NCBI GenBank assembly: GCA_017506865.1
Contig: JAFCMP010000550.1
Span: 434,001-498,000, forward strand
Source: Tribonema minus
Lineage: Eukaryota; Sar; Xanthophyceae; Tribonematales; Tribonemataceae
Direction: 5' to 3'
Length of the DNA stretch: 64,000 nt
Shown here: one piece after another, positions 37,150 to 47,567 of the stretch
Layout of the letters: each line of letters starts with the position of its first letter
Position numbering within the stretch: the first letter of the stretch is position 1
Notes under the pieces: model-generated
What the model saw: the letters and a program-made list of their open reading frames with translations, nothing else
Databases searched by the model: none
What the model was told of the DNA's origin: nothing
Translations under genes and position numbers: made by a program

Positions 37150-38136
37150 TCCGTAGACAGGAAGGGGGGTTGTTCTGTGGTTGAGCTCAAGAAAGGAGGG
37201 CAAAGGGCGGGGGGGGGGCTGGGGGGGGCAGGGATGTTGATCGGAGCGGACAGAATGTCTTGGTATATTGAGCATCTTCGCACTGTGAGGTTCCAGTATC
37301 TGTTGAGGGCGAGTATCTGCCTTTGGACGTGGCCAAAATAAGTATGGTACATGCGGGATATGAAGGCGGAGACAATGAGGGGGCAGGCCTGCGTGGGAGT
37401 TGTCAGTTTCATGGCGATATTGAATAAAGTTGGTGTGGTCTGAGAGGTATTTGTACTGGGCTGGGACATAAGATGAGGCCTGATGCATGTGAAAAGCTCT
37501 TAATTGCGCTAATGGCAGCGTCCAGAATAGAGAAATCATCACTTGCACAAAACGAGCATCTGTCGAGTCTTTGCAGAAGCGCAACTGCCGACACGTTCAT
37601 CTGCTTGTGCATGTGTGAGTCTGCTCAGGCTGATTACTTGCGTTCGACAGAATTATACCCTCTCTAAGAAGCGCTGTCACCATGCTCACGCCTGCAACGT
37701 ATTTGTGCAGCGTGTTGTGTTGTAGCTGACACCAATCGGTGCCTTGTACCTGGAGCCGGAGTCGCTTGCTATGCGATCTGTGCTACACTACATAAAGCGT
37801 GAAAGAAGTGGGCATCATGCGCATATTGAAGCGGCAATGCGCAATTCAACTACAATGATGACGGTCATGATGCAGATCCTATATCGTCACCACAGCCAAC
37901 GACTTTGTACGTCACAACCCCAGTTGCGACAATGCTTCATAGACCGTCCCGCTGAAGCTGATGGCAGCAGCATGCAATGTAGTAGGGGCAGTGAATTGGG
38001 AACACACACACACAAGAGAGATCTGAGAACTCGCGTGCATTTACAGTTGTTCTGCGCTGATCGCGTACAAAGCCTGGGGCACAAGGGGGGAGGGGGCGGC
38101 TTGCTGCGCAGTTTCAATCATACATCTCTACACCTG
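37150..38136. other. 3' flank between convergent genes; nothing else recognised
   Basis: This region follows the gelsolin stop codon and lies downstream of the convergent minus-strand thioredoxin-fold gene. It presumably holds both 3' UTRs. A G-rich stretch follows the gelsolin stop (about 37163-37230). Confidence 0.5.
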
Positions 38137-40419
38137 TCAACAAGGGCCCCCTTTCCTGCATACTGGGCCATCAAACCCCTCTTGTGATCCGCCAGTCTCA
38201 GTGGCTGATTGCCCTGCCTTTGCAGTCCATTCATCGATGGCTGCAGCGCCCTTGAGTCTGATGTCGGCAACGCCCTTTAGAGTGATTACGTCACAAGAGG
38301 GGTTGAGGACCACTAGTGAGGGGATTCCGTCTACTCGCTTGGAGACGCCCACTGCTGACATCTCGCGCATGGCGCATATGGAGTAGCGCTGCTTGAGGGC
38401 AGTCCTGCACAGAGCAGGAACAGAAAAACAAGCAAGCGCTTGTCAGAAAGATTGCCGGTGTGTGACGCGGAAACCCGCCTCTGAGCTGAAAGAAATCACA
38501 TTGTAACAGTGTTCCGTTGCATGTTTATTTTACAAATACTTGTCTTCCTATTACTGCCAACAAGATCAGGAATGACAGAACCCTTTCTACGTCCACCTCA
38601 AAACGGTCCATCACGGTCACCCCCAAATGTTGTTCATTGATTTGGTGTCTACTCTCCCATCTTAACTTGAAGTAGAAGTTTAATGCAGGCACAGGTGTTG
38701 AGCTGGCAAAAACATATCACTGGCAATGTGTGTTGACTAAGGCTATTTGCTTCTTTGGTGATACACAGGGGGCAGGCATCTGACGTGAACCTATCGTAGC
38801 ACCACATCTACTCATTTATGTTATTATTCTACCATGCTGAGCATCAGGGCATTTGCAATCAAAGCGACACCTGCAGAGGACTTTTCCCGCTGTGATGGAC
38901 ATGTGTATATACTCACAATTGAGACACACTCACCGCCACGCAGCGCATGCCCCAGGGTTAGGGTAAGGGCAACCATGCACTGCGCAGCTGCCAGACCTAG
39001 ACCCAGACGCCACTGACAGCATACTAGGCTAACCCTAACCCTCACCCTAACCCTAACCCTAACCCTAAGCCTATGTGGACGCTCGCTTGTATAGTGCAAC
39101 ACCATAGAATATCTTGCACCTGATGAGACACTGACTACATTGTGAATGTACCCCCACAATGTATCGACACGCGTAAAGTCGCACACACGCTAGTGTAGCC
39201 CTCTCTAATGGCAAGCGGCCCATGCGTGCTGCCCTCTCTGCATGCACTGAGAACCCTGCTGGGCACTGCCACTACTAGGATTCACGCACCGTGGCAATGT
39301 GAGAGCATCCACCAATCGTGGCACTTTTTCGCCTGCGGAAAACCCACTTGAATCTTGCATCACAAGCGCGTAGACCATAGTATAGTCACTTTACCTGTGG
39401 TCTCCATCAAACGGCACCGCTGCCCACGCGGCGTGTGATCTGTCCATGCAGTCCTGCATCTCCTGAGCGCTGCCATCGCTGCTCACATACACCACGTCCA
39501 GCCTGTTCACGCGCCACACAATGTCAGTGGAATATGGCACGGCGCAAGTCAACGAGGAAGGTGACGCTCTTGACTACGGTGGATGAACTACTTGAATGCA
39601 CTACGTAGGTTTCATTCTCAGGCTGCTCAACTGCAAGGCTACCAATCTCCCAAATGCTGCCATTGTTGCCAACGCAACCTGTCGTGAGGAATAACTGTTG
39701 GCAGATACTACCACCAATGAACGAAGGCGAAGGCAACTCGCGAAGCTGCGGAAAATGCCCCTGAGGGTGCACCATCTGCTGAAAGCTGACTCAAACATCA
39801 CTCGAAACAAGCCCAAGTAAGAGCACGCGAGGACAACATGTGGCTGCTCGAGCACAAGGCACGAAAGAAGCAGGACAAAGGTCGTACATCGAATGAAGGG
39901 GTGCATACAGCCCCATGGTCACAAGCAACGGGAAGCATTGCAGTGATGTGCGTACAAGCATTGGCCATACCGCACCTGTTGGGCTGCCCAGCCGTATTAA
40001 CCGATTCATATGTAGACTTGAGTAGTGGCGTGAAATCCTTGCACTCTGGGCACCATGACGAGGAGAAGTACAAAGCCAAGCACGGAGCGCTGCCGAAGCC
40101 CTGTCAAACGGAGCAAGAGCACCAGGTGTCATGGCAGACAAATCAGAGCAGCCTGCCTTGACCGAGCAAATAAGATTCAGTGCACACACTAGCAAGGCAT
40201 CATTGGCGGTTTCGCGTCTACATGGGTGAATCTATTTGATGCATTTCCTGTGACTAACACAACAAGCCAGCAGCGTGGTCAACAAACTGCGCAATCTTTA
40301 ACTTGAGTGAGGTAGCCAACCCACTTTCCGCAAAAAGCAAGAAGCGTCGTCATTCAAAGCGATCGGCGTCAACGCACCTTTGCGGCGGCAGTAAGCAGCG
40401 GAACGCCAGGCAAGCGCAT
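38137..40419 (-). CDS. thioredoxin-fold protein, tryparedoxin/nucleoredoxin-like (WCPEC active site)
   Basis: Four exons with closing phases (543 nt, 180 aa): 40419-40378 (MRLPGVPLLTAAAK), 40100-39976, 39502-39395, 38404-38137 (TGA). Exon 2 carries LALYFSSSWCPECKDFTPLL, in which WCPEC is the redox-active CxxC. Exon 3 is RLDVVYVSSDGSAQEMQ..., matching the strand after the active site, and ends AAVPFDGDH. Exon 4 has the cis-proline region (VDGIPSLVVLNP) and ends in GGPC. Order and length fit single-domain tryparedoxin/nucleoredoxin proteins, which reduce disulphides in the cytosol or nucleus using thioredoxin- or trypanothione-type donors. No signal peptide is obvious. Exon 1 is the weakest part. 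The gene is convergent with the gelsolin gene. Confidence 0.82.
39029..39068. repeat. interstitial telomere-like repeat (CCCTAA)n
   Basis: About six CCCTAA units with one variant (CCCTCA) are present. Smaller runs in the window are at 18650-18664, 23718-23740 and 25187-25200 (TTAGGG orientation) and at 52706-52730 (CCCTAA orientation). This one is inside an intron of the thioredoxin-fold gene. Confidence 0.85.
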
Positions 40420-41969
40420 GTCGCTCGCTGCTTCCATTCTTTCCAACCCAAAGTTGCGCAATCTTCCCCATACTTCACTTTTCAATGGGGGTTGACACGC
40501 CTCCCTAGTCAAAAGAGAAAGCGAACTACCTCATCCATCATGTGGGTATCATTGCGCTCCAAGTGACAAATAAAAGTGCATGGTGTCTGTGATATGTGGT
40601 CAAGCACCCAAACGGTCAAGCATCAAAAGTGGCAGTAGCAAGTGAGTGCTGCCTCGACCAACACCCAAGAAAACACACACTGGCAATCCAAAAGCATACT
40701 ATAGCAGAGGCAGAAAGCCAGAGACTTCAGGAAAGCACACCAGAAAAGATGCTCTAAAGGCGCATCATGTGGGTGGATGCTGCAAATTGAAGTTGGCTCG
40801 CAACGGTCCCAGAATGGGAGCCCGTTTCTAGGGCGTGCAGCCCGAGCCATCAAAAAGGAAGTTGCGACCGGTGCGCGGACTTCAACAATGTCCCCCCCAG
40901 CACAGCTGCAGAGACAATCTCCCAGGCTGGAGGTACAAGAAGTAATTTTCTCCTGCGACCAAAAGACTTGGGGCAGGCTGAGACCCTGGGCCAATGCCGT
41001 AACAGGTGTTGCTGTGGCATGTTGTGGTCCGCACAGGATTCTGAAAAGTAATATGAAAAGCAACAATCTCATCCTGTGACCACAAGCCTTCGGGCAGGCT
41101 GAGACCCTGGGCCAATGCCGCAGCAGGTGTTGCTGTGGCATGTTGTGGTGTGCACACTGTCAGGTTCCTACTGCCTATAGGTGCCTTCGTGGGTCTGCTG
41201 AGGGCATCTCGCCCTTGCCTTGCGTATGAACCGGAAGAGCGGTGCTGCGTTGATCCTGAACGGGCACCTTGCATTAGTCTTTTTGTGCCGCGATCCATGT
41301 TGAGTCAACTTCCATGTTGAGTCAACTTCGCTTGTGGTGTGGGTGGATCTGCTGCCTGCCAGGCAAAGAATTACTTGTGCCAGCCGCATTAACTGCATTA
41401 TGTGCGACTGATAAAAGGGAGGCAATCCATCCCGCGACAGCATCTGAAGGAGTACCACATGTGCAGTTGTGCATTTTTGTCCAGGCCGATACCCATCTAG
41501 CAGCTGCAGCTTTGGCAGTAGTGGTCCGCATGGGTTCCTGCTGCTTGTATGTGTGCTCGTGTCAGGTGCGCTGATCCTGAACGCCTGCATGTTCGCGTGT
41601 GATGTTGTGGTTCCATAGCCTGCAGTCAAGGATTCGCTGAGCCAGCTGAATCGTCTGCAGTATATGCGACTGAGTAATGGAAGGCTATCCGTCTCTCGAC
41701 CCGCACTCATCTGTGGATATACCACAGTCGCTGCTGTCGCGGATCTGGGTATGAACGGAGTACTACGTAACTTTGCAAAAAGCGCACCATTGCAAACTCA
41801 TGGTGTACCAGCGGCGTGCGGAGTCCTGCCCCCTGCATCACTCTCAGTCACGATACCTGCTTCCAGCATCTTCTCACTGGCAGGAATGAATTGACGCCCA
41901 CCATCATACTTCACCTCTACTTGCAGTTGCGCAACGGCCATATATGAGGGCCCACCGAAACTGTTCGAT
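40420..41969. repeat. intergenic repeat region with a 121-bp direct duplication
   Basis: The block CAGGCTGAGACCCTGGGCCA ... GTGTTGCTGTGGCATGTTGT occurs at about 40975-41036 and 41095-41157 (period about 121). A short tandem, ATGTTGAGTCAACTTCC, is doubled near 41297-41329, and the word CTGATCCTGAACG occurs near 41250 and 41570. No intact gene was recognised on either strand. Confidence 0.7.
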
Positions 41970-41971
41970 CG

Positions 41972-42182
41972 GGCACTTTGGCTCAGTGGTCTCCGCTTTC
42001 ACTCTGTGAAAGGGAAGGCCACTGGTTCGAATCCCGGTGGCGAGGACCGGCTTTGCAGGGGAGGGAGTCCCTCTGGAGTTCGAGGAGCAGCGGCAGGCGG
42101 GCGAGAGGGTGGAGCGCAGCAGCTGGGAAGGGGGGGGCTTGGCTAGAATTACACACACACCAATAATAAAATTGATTTAAAA
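41972..42182 (+). mobile_element. tRNA-derived SINE
   Basis: A tRNA-like head carries a pol III A box (TGGCTCAGTGG, 41979-41989) and a B box (GGTTCGAATCC, 42024-42034) at normal spacing. It keeps an intact anticodon arm (CTTTC / ACTCTGT / GAAAG, apparent anticodon TCT). The acceptor stem cannot pair and the T stem is mismatched, so it is not a working tRNA. A non-tRNA body follows, then an A/T-rich tail (AATAATAAAATTGATTTAAA). This is the classic SINE layout. Target duplications were not identified. Confidence 0.78.
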
Positions 42183-42462
42183 TTCATCTTTTTTGACTGC
42201 TGATGCACCGTGCTCCGTGAGCTGTCAACGGTATCTTGCAACTCAGATGAGTTCTCATCCCACTCCCGGGATCCCCCACGTGTGAGTGCGATGGTGTCCA
42301 AGCTTTTTCGGGGCGCAGTTCAGACTGACCTAACTAGGACGCCTGGCCTCCGTTCGGGGCTTAAAGATGCAAATCCATGAAGTCCCCACACCCTACGCAT
42401 TGACCATATGCATCTCAACCTCAATGATTCTCACCTAGTGCAACATGGTCTGAAAAGTATAG

Positions 42463-42490
42463 AAGTACAGACCTCATTGATAAAAGTACA
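42463..42490 (+). mobile_element. left boundary of the retrotransposon stack: tail-only copy
   Basis: AAGTACAGACCTC (42463-42475) is followed by ATTGATAAAAGTACA, which resembles the bare 3' terminus of the element (AATTAATAAAAAGTACA). The same AAGTACAGACCTC occurs at the right edge of the stack (47561-47573), which makes GACCTC a possible target-site duplication enclosing the whole array. Confidence 0.55.
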
Positions 42491-42837
42491 GGCTGTGGCG
42501 ACGGAGTATGCCAGCAGGATGTCAGTGCCCGGAGGAGCGCGCCCTCAGGCTAAAGCTCTCAAGGGCATCGCCCTGGCGCGCTTACGCTCGGCACTGTCGG
42601 CAGCGCTCCACATGGCGTACTCTGGCCGTGTCATGACACACATGGCAGAATCCAGGGGGGGGGGGCACATGGAGGAGGACGTAGGGGAGGACCCCGAGAT
42701 GCCATTTGGCGGCGTCGGCGTTTGAGTGGTTGTCGTTGCGACACTTCAGACTCTCATACGACATGTAGATTCCTAACAGCTAGATGCCAATTCTCTGGGC
42801 TTTTTCGCGCCCTGAGCGAGAATTAATAAAAAGTACA
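42491..42837 (+). mobile_element. non-LTR retrotransposon, 5'-truncated copy A
   Basis: This is the last ~347 nt of the element family. It holds the end of the C-terminal coding region (starting AVATEYASRMSVPGG, stopping at 42725 after DPEMPFGG) and the 3' UTR ending GCGAGAATTAATAAAAAGTACA. It has small insertions relative to copies B and C (for example CCTCAGGCTAAAGC) and is the most diverged of the three. Confidence 0.85.
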
Positions 42838-45800
42838 GGAGCTGCACTGGAGAACGCAGCAACACATCTGTTGGCACACACAATGACGATGTTCGTCAAT
42901 GCGGCGCAGGAGCCAGATTCCGCAGGGCGGGTGCAGCGACTGCAAAGATCCACGATTCTACACCACCTCATGCCATCACTCATTACCTCCACCGATGGCG
43001 CACCTGGCATCACTCGCTCCGACAGAATCAGAATGTTGGCACGCGGTGAGCTTGACCGGTTGGTGCCAGCGCTCCTCGCACACGCGCGTGCGCACCGGCG
43101 CTGGCGCGCGCGCCAGCAAACGGAAGCAGCGATCAACGCCTACGTCCTACAGTGCATGGGCACACGGGGGGGGCTACAGCAGGCAGCGCGTCTCCTTCAG
43201 CCCAAAACGGTGGCGAGACCTGATGATGACTGCTTTGCCGCCATGCAGTCCAAACACCCCCCCGCTGCGCCAGGGGAACAACTCCATGAGCTATCCGGCA
43301 TGGTTGATCAGCTTGTGGCGAAAGCAGCCAGCAGCAGCCTGTTACAGGGGGAGGGAATTGAGCCAGAGACGGTTGCCAAGCTCATCCAGCGAGCAAGCCC
43401 TTACAGTGGAGCAGGCCCATCGGGGCTGCGCTACAGCCACCTGCAGGATGCGCTACGCACAAGCTGGGGACGGCATGAGTTTGCTGCTGTCCTCACACGG
43501 TGGCTTCAGACCGTTATGCGGGAGGCTGCGCGGCTGCCGGATGCCTTCTGGCAGTTGCATGACGCGGGGCGCCTGACGCCACTTGCAGAACAACAGGAAG
43601 ATGGTACAGCTAAGCAGCGGCCCATCGTTTGCGGCGAGGTGCTGCAGCGACTATGCACTTCGGTGTACGTGGCAGACCGCAAAGACTTCCTGGCGGAGCT
43701 CCTTGAGCCAGACGGGCAGTATGGGGTAGCCGTCTCAGCAGGAGCGGAGAAAGCGGCCATGGCCGGCAAACTCGCGTATGAGCTCGGTCACTGGCAGTTC
43801 ATGCTGGACCTCAAGAATGCCTTCTACATGGTGTTCGTCCTAGCGGCAGCGGAATGGGTAGCAGCACAGCTGCCGGACTTCCTCGACTACTTCATCGGCA
43901 CATACGTTCGCACTCGGCCACGCCTGCTGATCCAGCACGTCGACGGCTCCACGCGCATCATCATTTCTCAGCGCGGGTTTAAGCAGGGGGACCCCGCGGC
44001 ACCGATGCTCTTCTGCGGCGCCATTGCTCAGTGCTTGAAACGGTTCAATGAGGCGGCGGCCGCGCAGCGCGCGCGGAGGCGGATGGGCGCCGACATGGAC
44101 GATGCCAACGTCCGAACAGGCGCTTGCACGCTGACTCAGGATGACATACAGGCGGTGGCGCAGCTCAAACAACACTTTGCGGAGGTGGGGCTGGAGCTAA
44201 ACCTCACCAAGTCACGCGCGCTGCCTGGCAGGGGGCATGTGGTGACAGACCACGAGCGGCAACTGCTGCAGCAGCTGGGCGTTCAGCTAGTGGGGGATAC
44301 GGATGAAAATCAGAACCGTGGAGCTGTGTTGCTGGGGGTGCCGTGGGCCACAGCAGCTTTGTGGACGCATGGCTGCGCAGGGAAGCGGGTGCAGGCGGGG
44401 CAGGGGCTCGATTTGCAGAGCGATGCGCGCGCCTGACATCTCCGAGGGCTATGTTCAGGTTACTGCGCTACTGCGTGGTGCCTCGCATGACGTACTGCCT
44501 GCGCACCATTCCCACTACGCAGACAGCGCCAGCCGCCAAGGAGTGGGATCGGGTCACGCAGTGGGTGCTTGAGCACTCAATGGGCCTGCAGCCACCAGGC
44601 CAGACCTGGCGCCAGTTTGAGCAAAGTGGGGCCCACTTCCATCTGGCAGCGCACGGCCCGGCGTTACAGCAAGCGCGACTCCCAACACGGCATGGCGGCC
44701 TTGGCATTACCAACGCCTGCGACATCGCTGATGCTGCGTATGTGGCGGGCACGTTGCAAGCGCTGCAATCAGCACTCTCTGGATGGGCAGGGGTGCTGCA
44801 GCAGGCGGCTCCTCAAGCGGCTGCAGACAACGCTGCTGAGGATGCGGCAACACAAGCGGCACCGGCAGCAGCGGCAGCAGCACCAGCACCAGCAGCATCA
44901 GCAGCGGCAACTGTTACAGCGGCAGCAGCGGTTGCCAGTGGAGGCGCGACCGCTCCGGCAGCGGCAACTGCATCAGCGGCTGGCCGCGCTTATGGCGCAG
45001 CCATTCCGGCAACACACGACGCAGCTGCCGCTGGATCAGGGGCCGCGGCGGCAGCACAGGCGGCACCAGCGGCAGCAGCAGCAGCGGCGGCGCACGGCGC
45101 AACTACTCCGGCGGCAGCAGCAGCGGCGGCAGCAGCAGCTGCTCCAGCATCAGAGGCTGCTGCAGCAGCGGCAGCACATGTTTCACCTCAAGTGGCCTCG
45201 GCGGCATCACTAACTGCAGCATCAACAGCAGCGGCTGCGGGCATAGGCAACACAGCTGCTACAGGCCCTACTAGCCTAAGGGCTGCTGCAGCACCTGCAA
45301 CAGGAGCAGCGTCGGCAGGCGGCGCCCTGCAACAGGAGCAGCGTCGGCAGGCGGCGCCGCAACCGTGCCGGCTGCGACAGCGGCAATGGCGGTGGCAGCG
45401 GCCAATGCGGCAGGTGCTGCACCAACACCTGCGGCAGCAGCAACACCACTGGCAGCAGCAGCAACGGCAGGCGGCGCAGCTGCAGCACCAGCGCACGCAG
45501 CAGCGGCAGCCGTCAATGCAGGCGCTGCGCGTTCCACACCAGCAATGCTACAAGGCGCAGCAGCAGCAGAGGTGGCGCGCCTGCCCCTCATGCGGACGAT
45601 CGCCACAGCTGCCACATCTCTACGTGCAGCAACAGGTGACAAGCTGGAACATATACTGCCACCAGCGCTAACGCCACTGCAGCAGCAACCACCTACGCAG
45701 CAGCCGCCGCTGCGGCCGACAGCAGGTGGTGGCACTGGTGCGGATGCTGCTTGCGTACTGGACGCCAGTGCTCTGCAGTTGCAGTGTAGCCTGAAGCGCC

Positions 45801-46882
45801 CCAATCAGAGTGCGCTTGCAGATGCCGTCGCTACCAAGCTTGCAGATAAGGTGGAGGCGGACCTGCAACAGCTGCCGCAGGGCACGCAACGCACGCAAGC
45901 ACTTGCTCGATTCCGGTCGCAGCGCCACATGCACTTGATCGGCATGGCATTCCTCAACGAGCCCATGTACTCCACAACGGCTTCGTTCGATGGCCTATCC
46001 TGGCAGCTGGCCGTCAAACGCGCCATCGGAGTAGAGGAGCAGACGGCAGGCTGCAAGCTGTGCGGGAAGTCGCCGGGCGGCACCCTGCATGCACGGCTGT
46101 GTCAAGCGCCACGCGTCAAGGCGCACGACACCATCGTCCGCAATAGCGTCAAGAGGGCCACTGGCGGCCACGCAGCGCATCCTGCGGCAATACCTCAAAA
46201 CGGGACTGGTGGACGAGGACTACACGCCGTTTCTGGGGTCCGCCGGGCCGCCGGGGAATCGCAGGATGGACATCATGCTGCCTGCCGACGCCTTCCCGGT
46301 GACCGGCTACGACGACCCGACACGCCACCTACCGCTCATGATGGACGTTACCTGCTTCGAGGCACAGGTGGCGTCGCGGGCGGCGAAGACTGCAGCAGAC
46401 CCCGAGCGATGCTGCCGCGACCAAGAGGCCGCCAAGACTACCCACTATTCTGGTCATTATGATCAGAATTGCTACAAACTTGCCACTTTGGCAATAGGGT
46501 CATTTGGCAGCATCGGGGAGCAGGGGCGGAAGCTGCTGGAGGCTGTGGCGACGGAGTATGCCAGCAGGATGTCAGTGCCCGGAGGAGCGCGCCTTAAAGC
46601 TCTCAAGGGCATCGCCCTGGCGCGCTTACGCTCGGCACTGTCGGCAGCGCTCCACATGGCGTACTCTGGCCGTGTCATAACACACATGGCAGAATCCAGG
46701 GGGGGGGGGCACATGGAGGAGGACGTAGGGGAGGACCCCGAGATGCCATTTGGCGGCGGCGGCGTTTGAGTGGTTGTCGTTGCGACACTTTCAGACTGTC
46801 ATACGACATGTAGATTCCTTACAGCTAGATGCCAATCATCTGGGCTTTTTCGCGCCCTGAGCGAGAATTAATAAAAAGTACA
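42838..46882 (+). mobile_element. non-LTR retrotransposon copy B: reverse transcriptase plus restriction-like endonuclease, disabled
   Basis: The coding frame starts within the element (GAALENAATHLLAHTM; the upstream ATG at 42784 belongs to copy A's 3' UTR), so the 5' end is truncated. RT motifs: KQRPIVCGEVLQRLC (about 43612), MLDLKNAFYMV (43801, catalytic Asp), GFKQGDPAAPMLFC (43975), DMDD at 44092-44103 in place of the usual YxDD or FxDD, and LELNLTKS (44190). Then come a thumb region, an Ala-rich expansion (44810-45560), a CX2CX8HX3C zinc knuckle (CKLCGKSPGGTLHARLC, ~46053) and a C-terminal domain with DIMLP ... MDVT resembling restriction-like endonucleases of R2-type elements. Frameshifts occur at ~44338 (1 nt lost), 45297-45360 (32-bp tandem duplication) and ~46150 (1 nt gained). 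The 3' end is AATAAAAAGTACA. Confidence 0.88.
44780..45560 (+). repeat. Ala/Gln-codon trinucleotide expansion inside copy B
   Basis: GCA/GCG/CAG-rich sequence encodes a poly-Ala-like spacer between the RT thumb and the zinc knuckle. Alternative frames read as poly-Gln/His, and the minus strand as poly-Leu, Cys or Arg. A 32-nt unit starting GCAACAGGAGCAGCG is duplicated at 45298-45361 and alone accounts for the 0-to-2 frame change. Confidence 0.85.
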
Positions 46883-47567
46883 AAACGGGACTGGTGGACG
46901 AGGACTACACGCCGTTTCTGGGGTCCGCCGGGCCGCCGGGGAGTCGCAGGATGGACATCGTGCTGCCTGCCGACGCCTTCCCGGTGACCGGCTACGACGA
47001 CCCGACACGCCACCTACCGCTCATGGTGGACGTTACCTGCTTCGAGGCACAGGTGGCGTCGCGGGCGGCGAAGACTGCAGCAGACCCCGAGCGATGCTGC
47101 CGCGACCAAGAGGCCGCCAAGACTACCCACTATTCTGGTCATTATGATCAGAATTGCTACAAACTTGCCACATTGGCAATAGGGTCATTTGGCAGCATCG
47201 GGGAGCAGGGGCGGAAGCTGCTGGAGGCTGTGGCGACGGAGTATGCCAGCAGGATGTCAGTGCCCGGAGGAGCGCGCCCTAAAGCTCTCAAGGGCATCGC
47301 CCTGGCGCGCTTACGCTCGGCACTGTCGGCAGCGCTCCACATGGCGTACTCTGGCCGTGTCATGACACACATGGCAGAATCCAGGGGGGGGGGGCACATG
47401 GAGGAGGACGTAGGGGAGGACCCCGAGATGCCATTTGGCGGCGGCGGCGTTTGAGTGGTTGTCGTTGCGACACTTTCAGACTGTCATACGACATGTAGAT
47501 TCCTTACAGCTAGATGCCAATCATCTGGGCTTTTTCGCGCCCTGAGCGAGAATTAATAAAAAGTACA
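46883..47567 (+). mobile_element. non-LTR retrotransposon, 5'-truncated copy C
   Basis: It begins abruptly with AAACGGGACTGGTGGACG right after the AAGTACA end of copy B, equivalent to position 46196 of copy B. It runs through the endonuclease-like domain (open to the stop at 47454) and the 3' UTR to AATAAAAAGTACA at 47567. I count about six differences from copy B over about 685 nt, so the two copies are recent. Confidence 0.88.

Noticed and set aside
36396-37469. 357-codon minus-strand open frame opposite the gelsolin tail
   Set aside because: It is an antisense shadow of GC-rich Ala/Pro codons and extends into the 3' flank without any protein features.
41972-42044. Possible functional tRNA gene with anticodon TCT
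   Set aside because: A and B boxes and the anticodon arm are present, but the acceptor stem cannot pair and the T stem is mismatched. The A-rich tail further down fits a SINE.
42784-42837. N-terminus MPILWAFSRPERELIKS of the RT frame
   Set aside because: This stretch is the 3' UTR of the preceding truncated copy. The junction at 42837/42838 shows it is not native to the RT protein.
44569-45496. Long Gln/His-rich and Leu/Cys-rich frames on both strands
   Set aside because: These are shadows of the GCA/CAG trinucleotide expansion in the retrotransposon.
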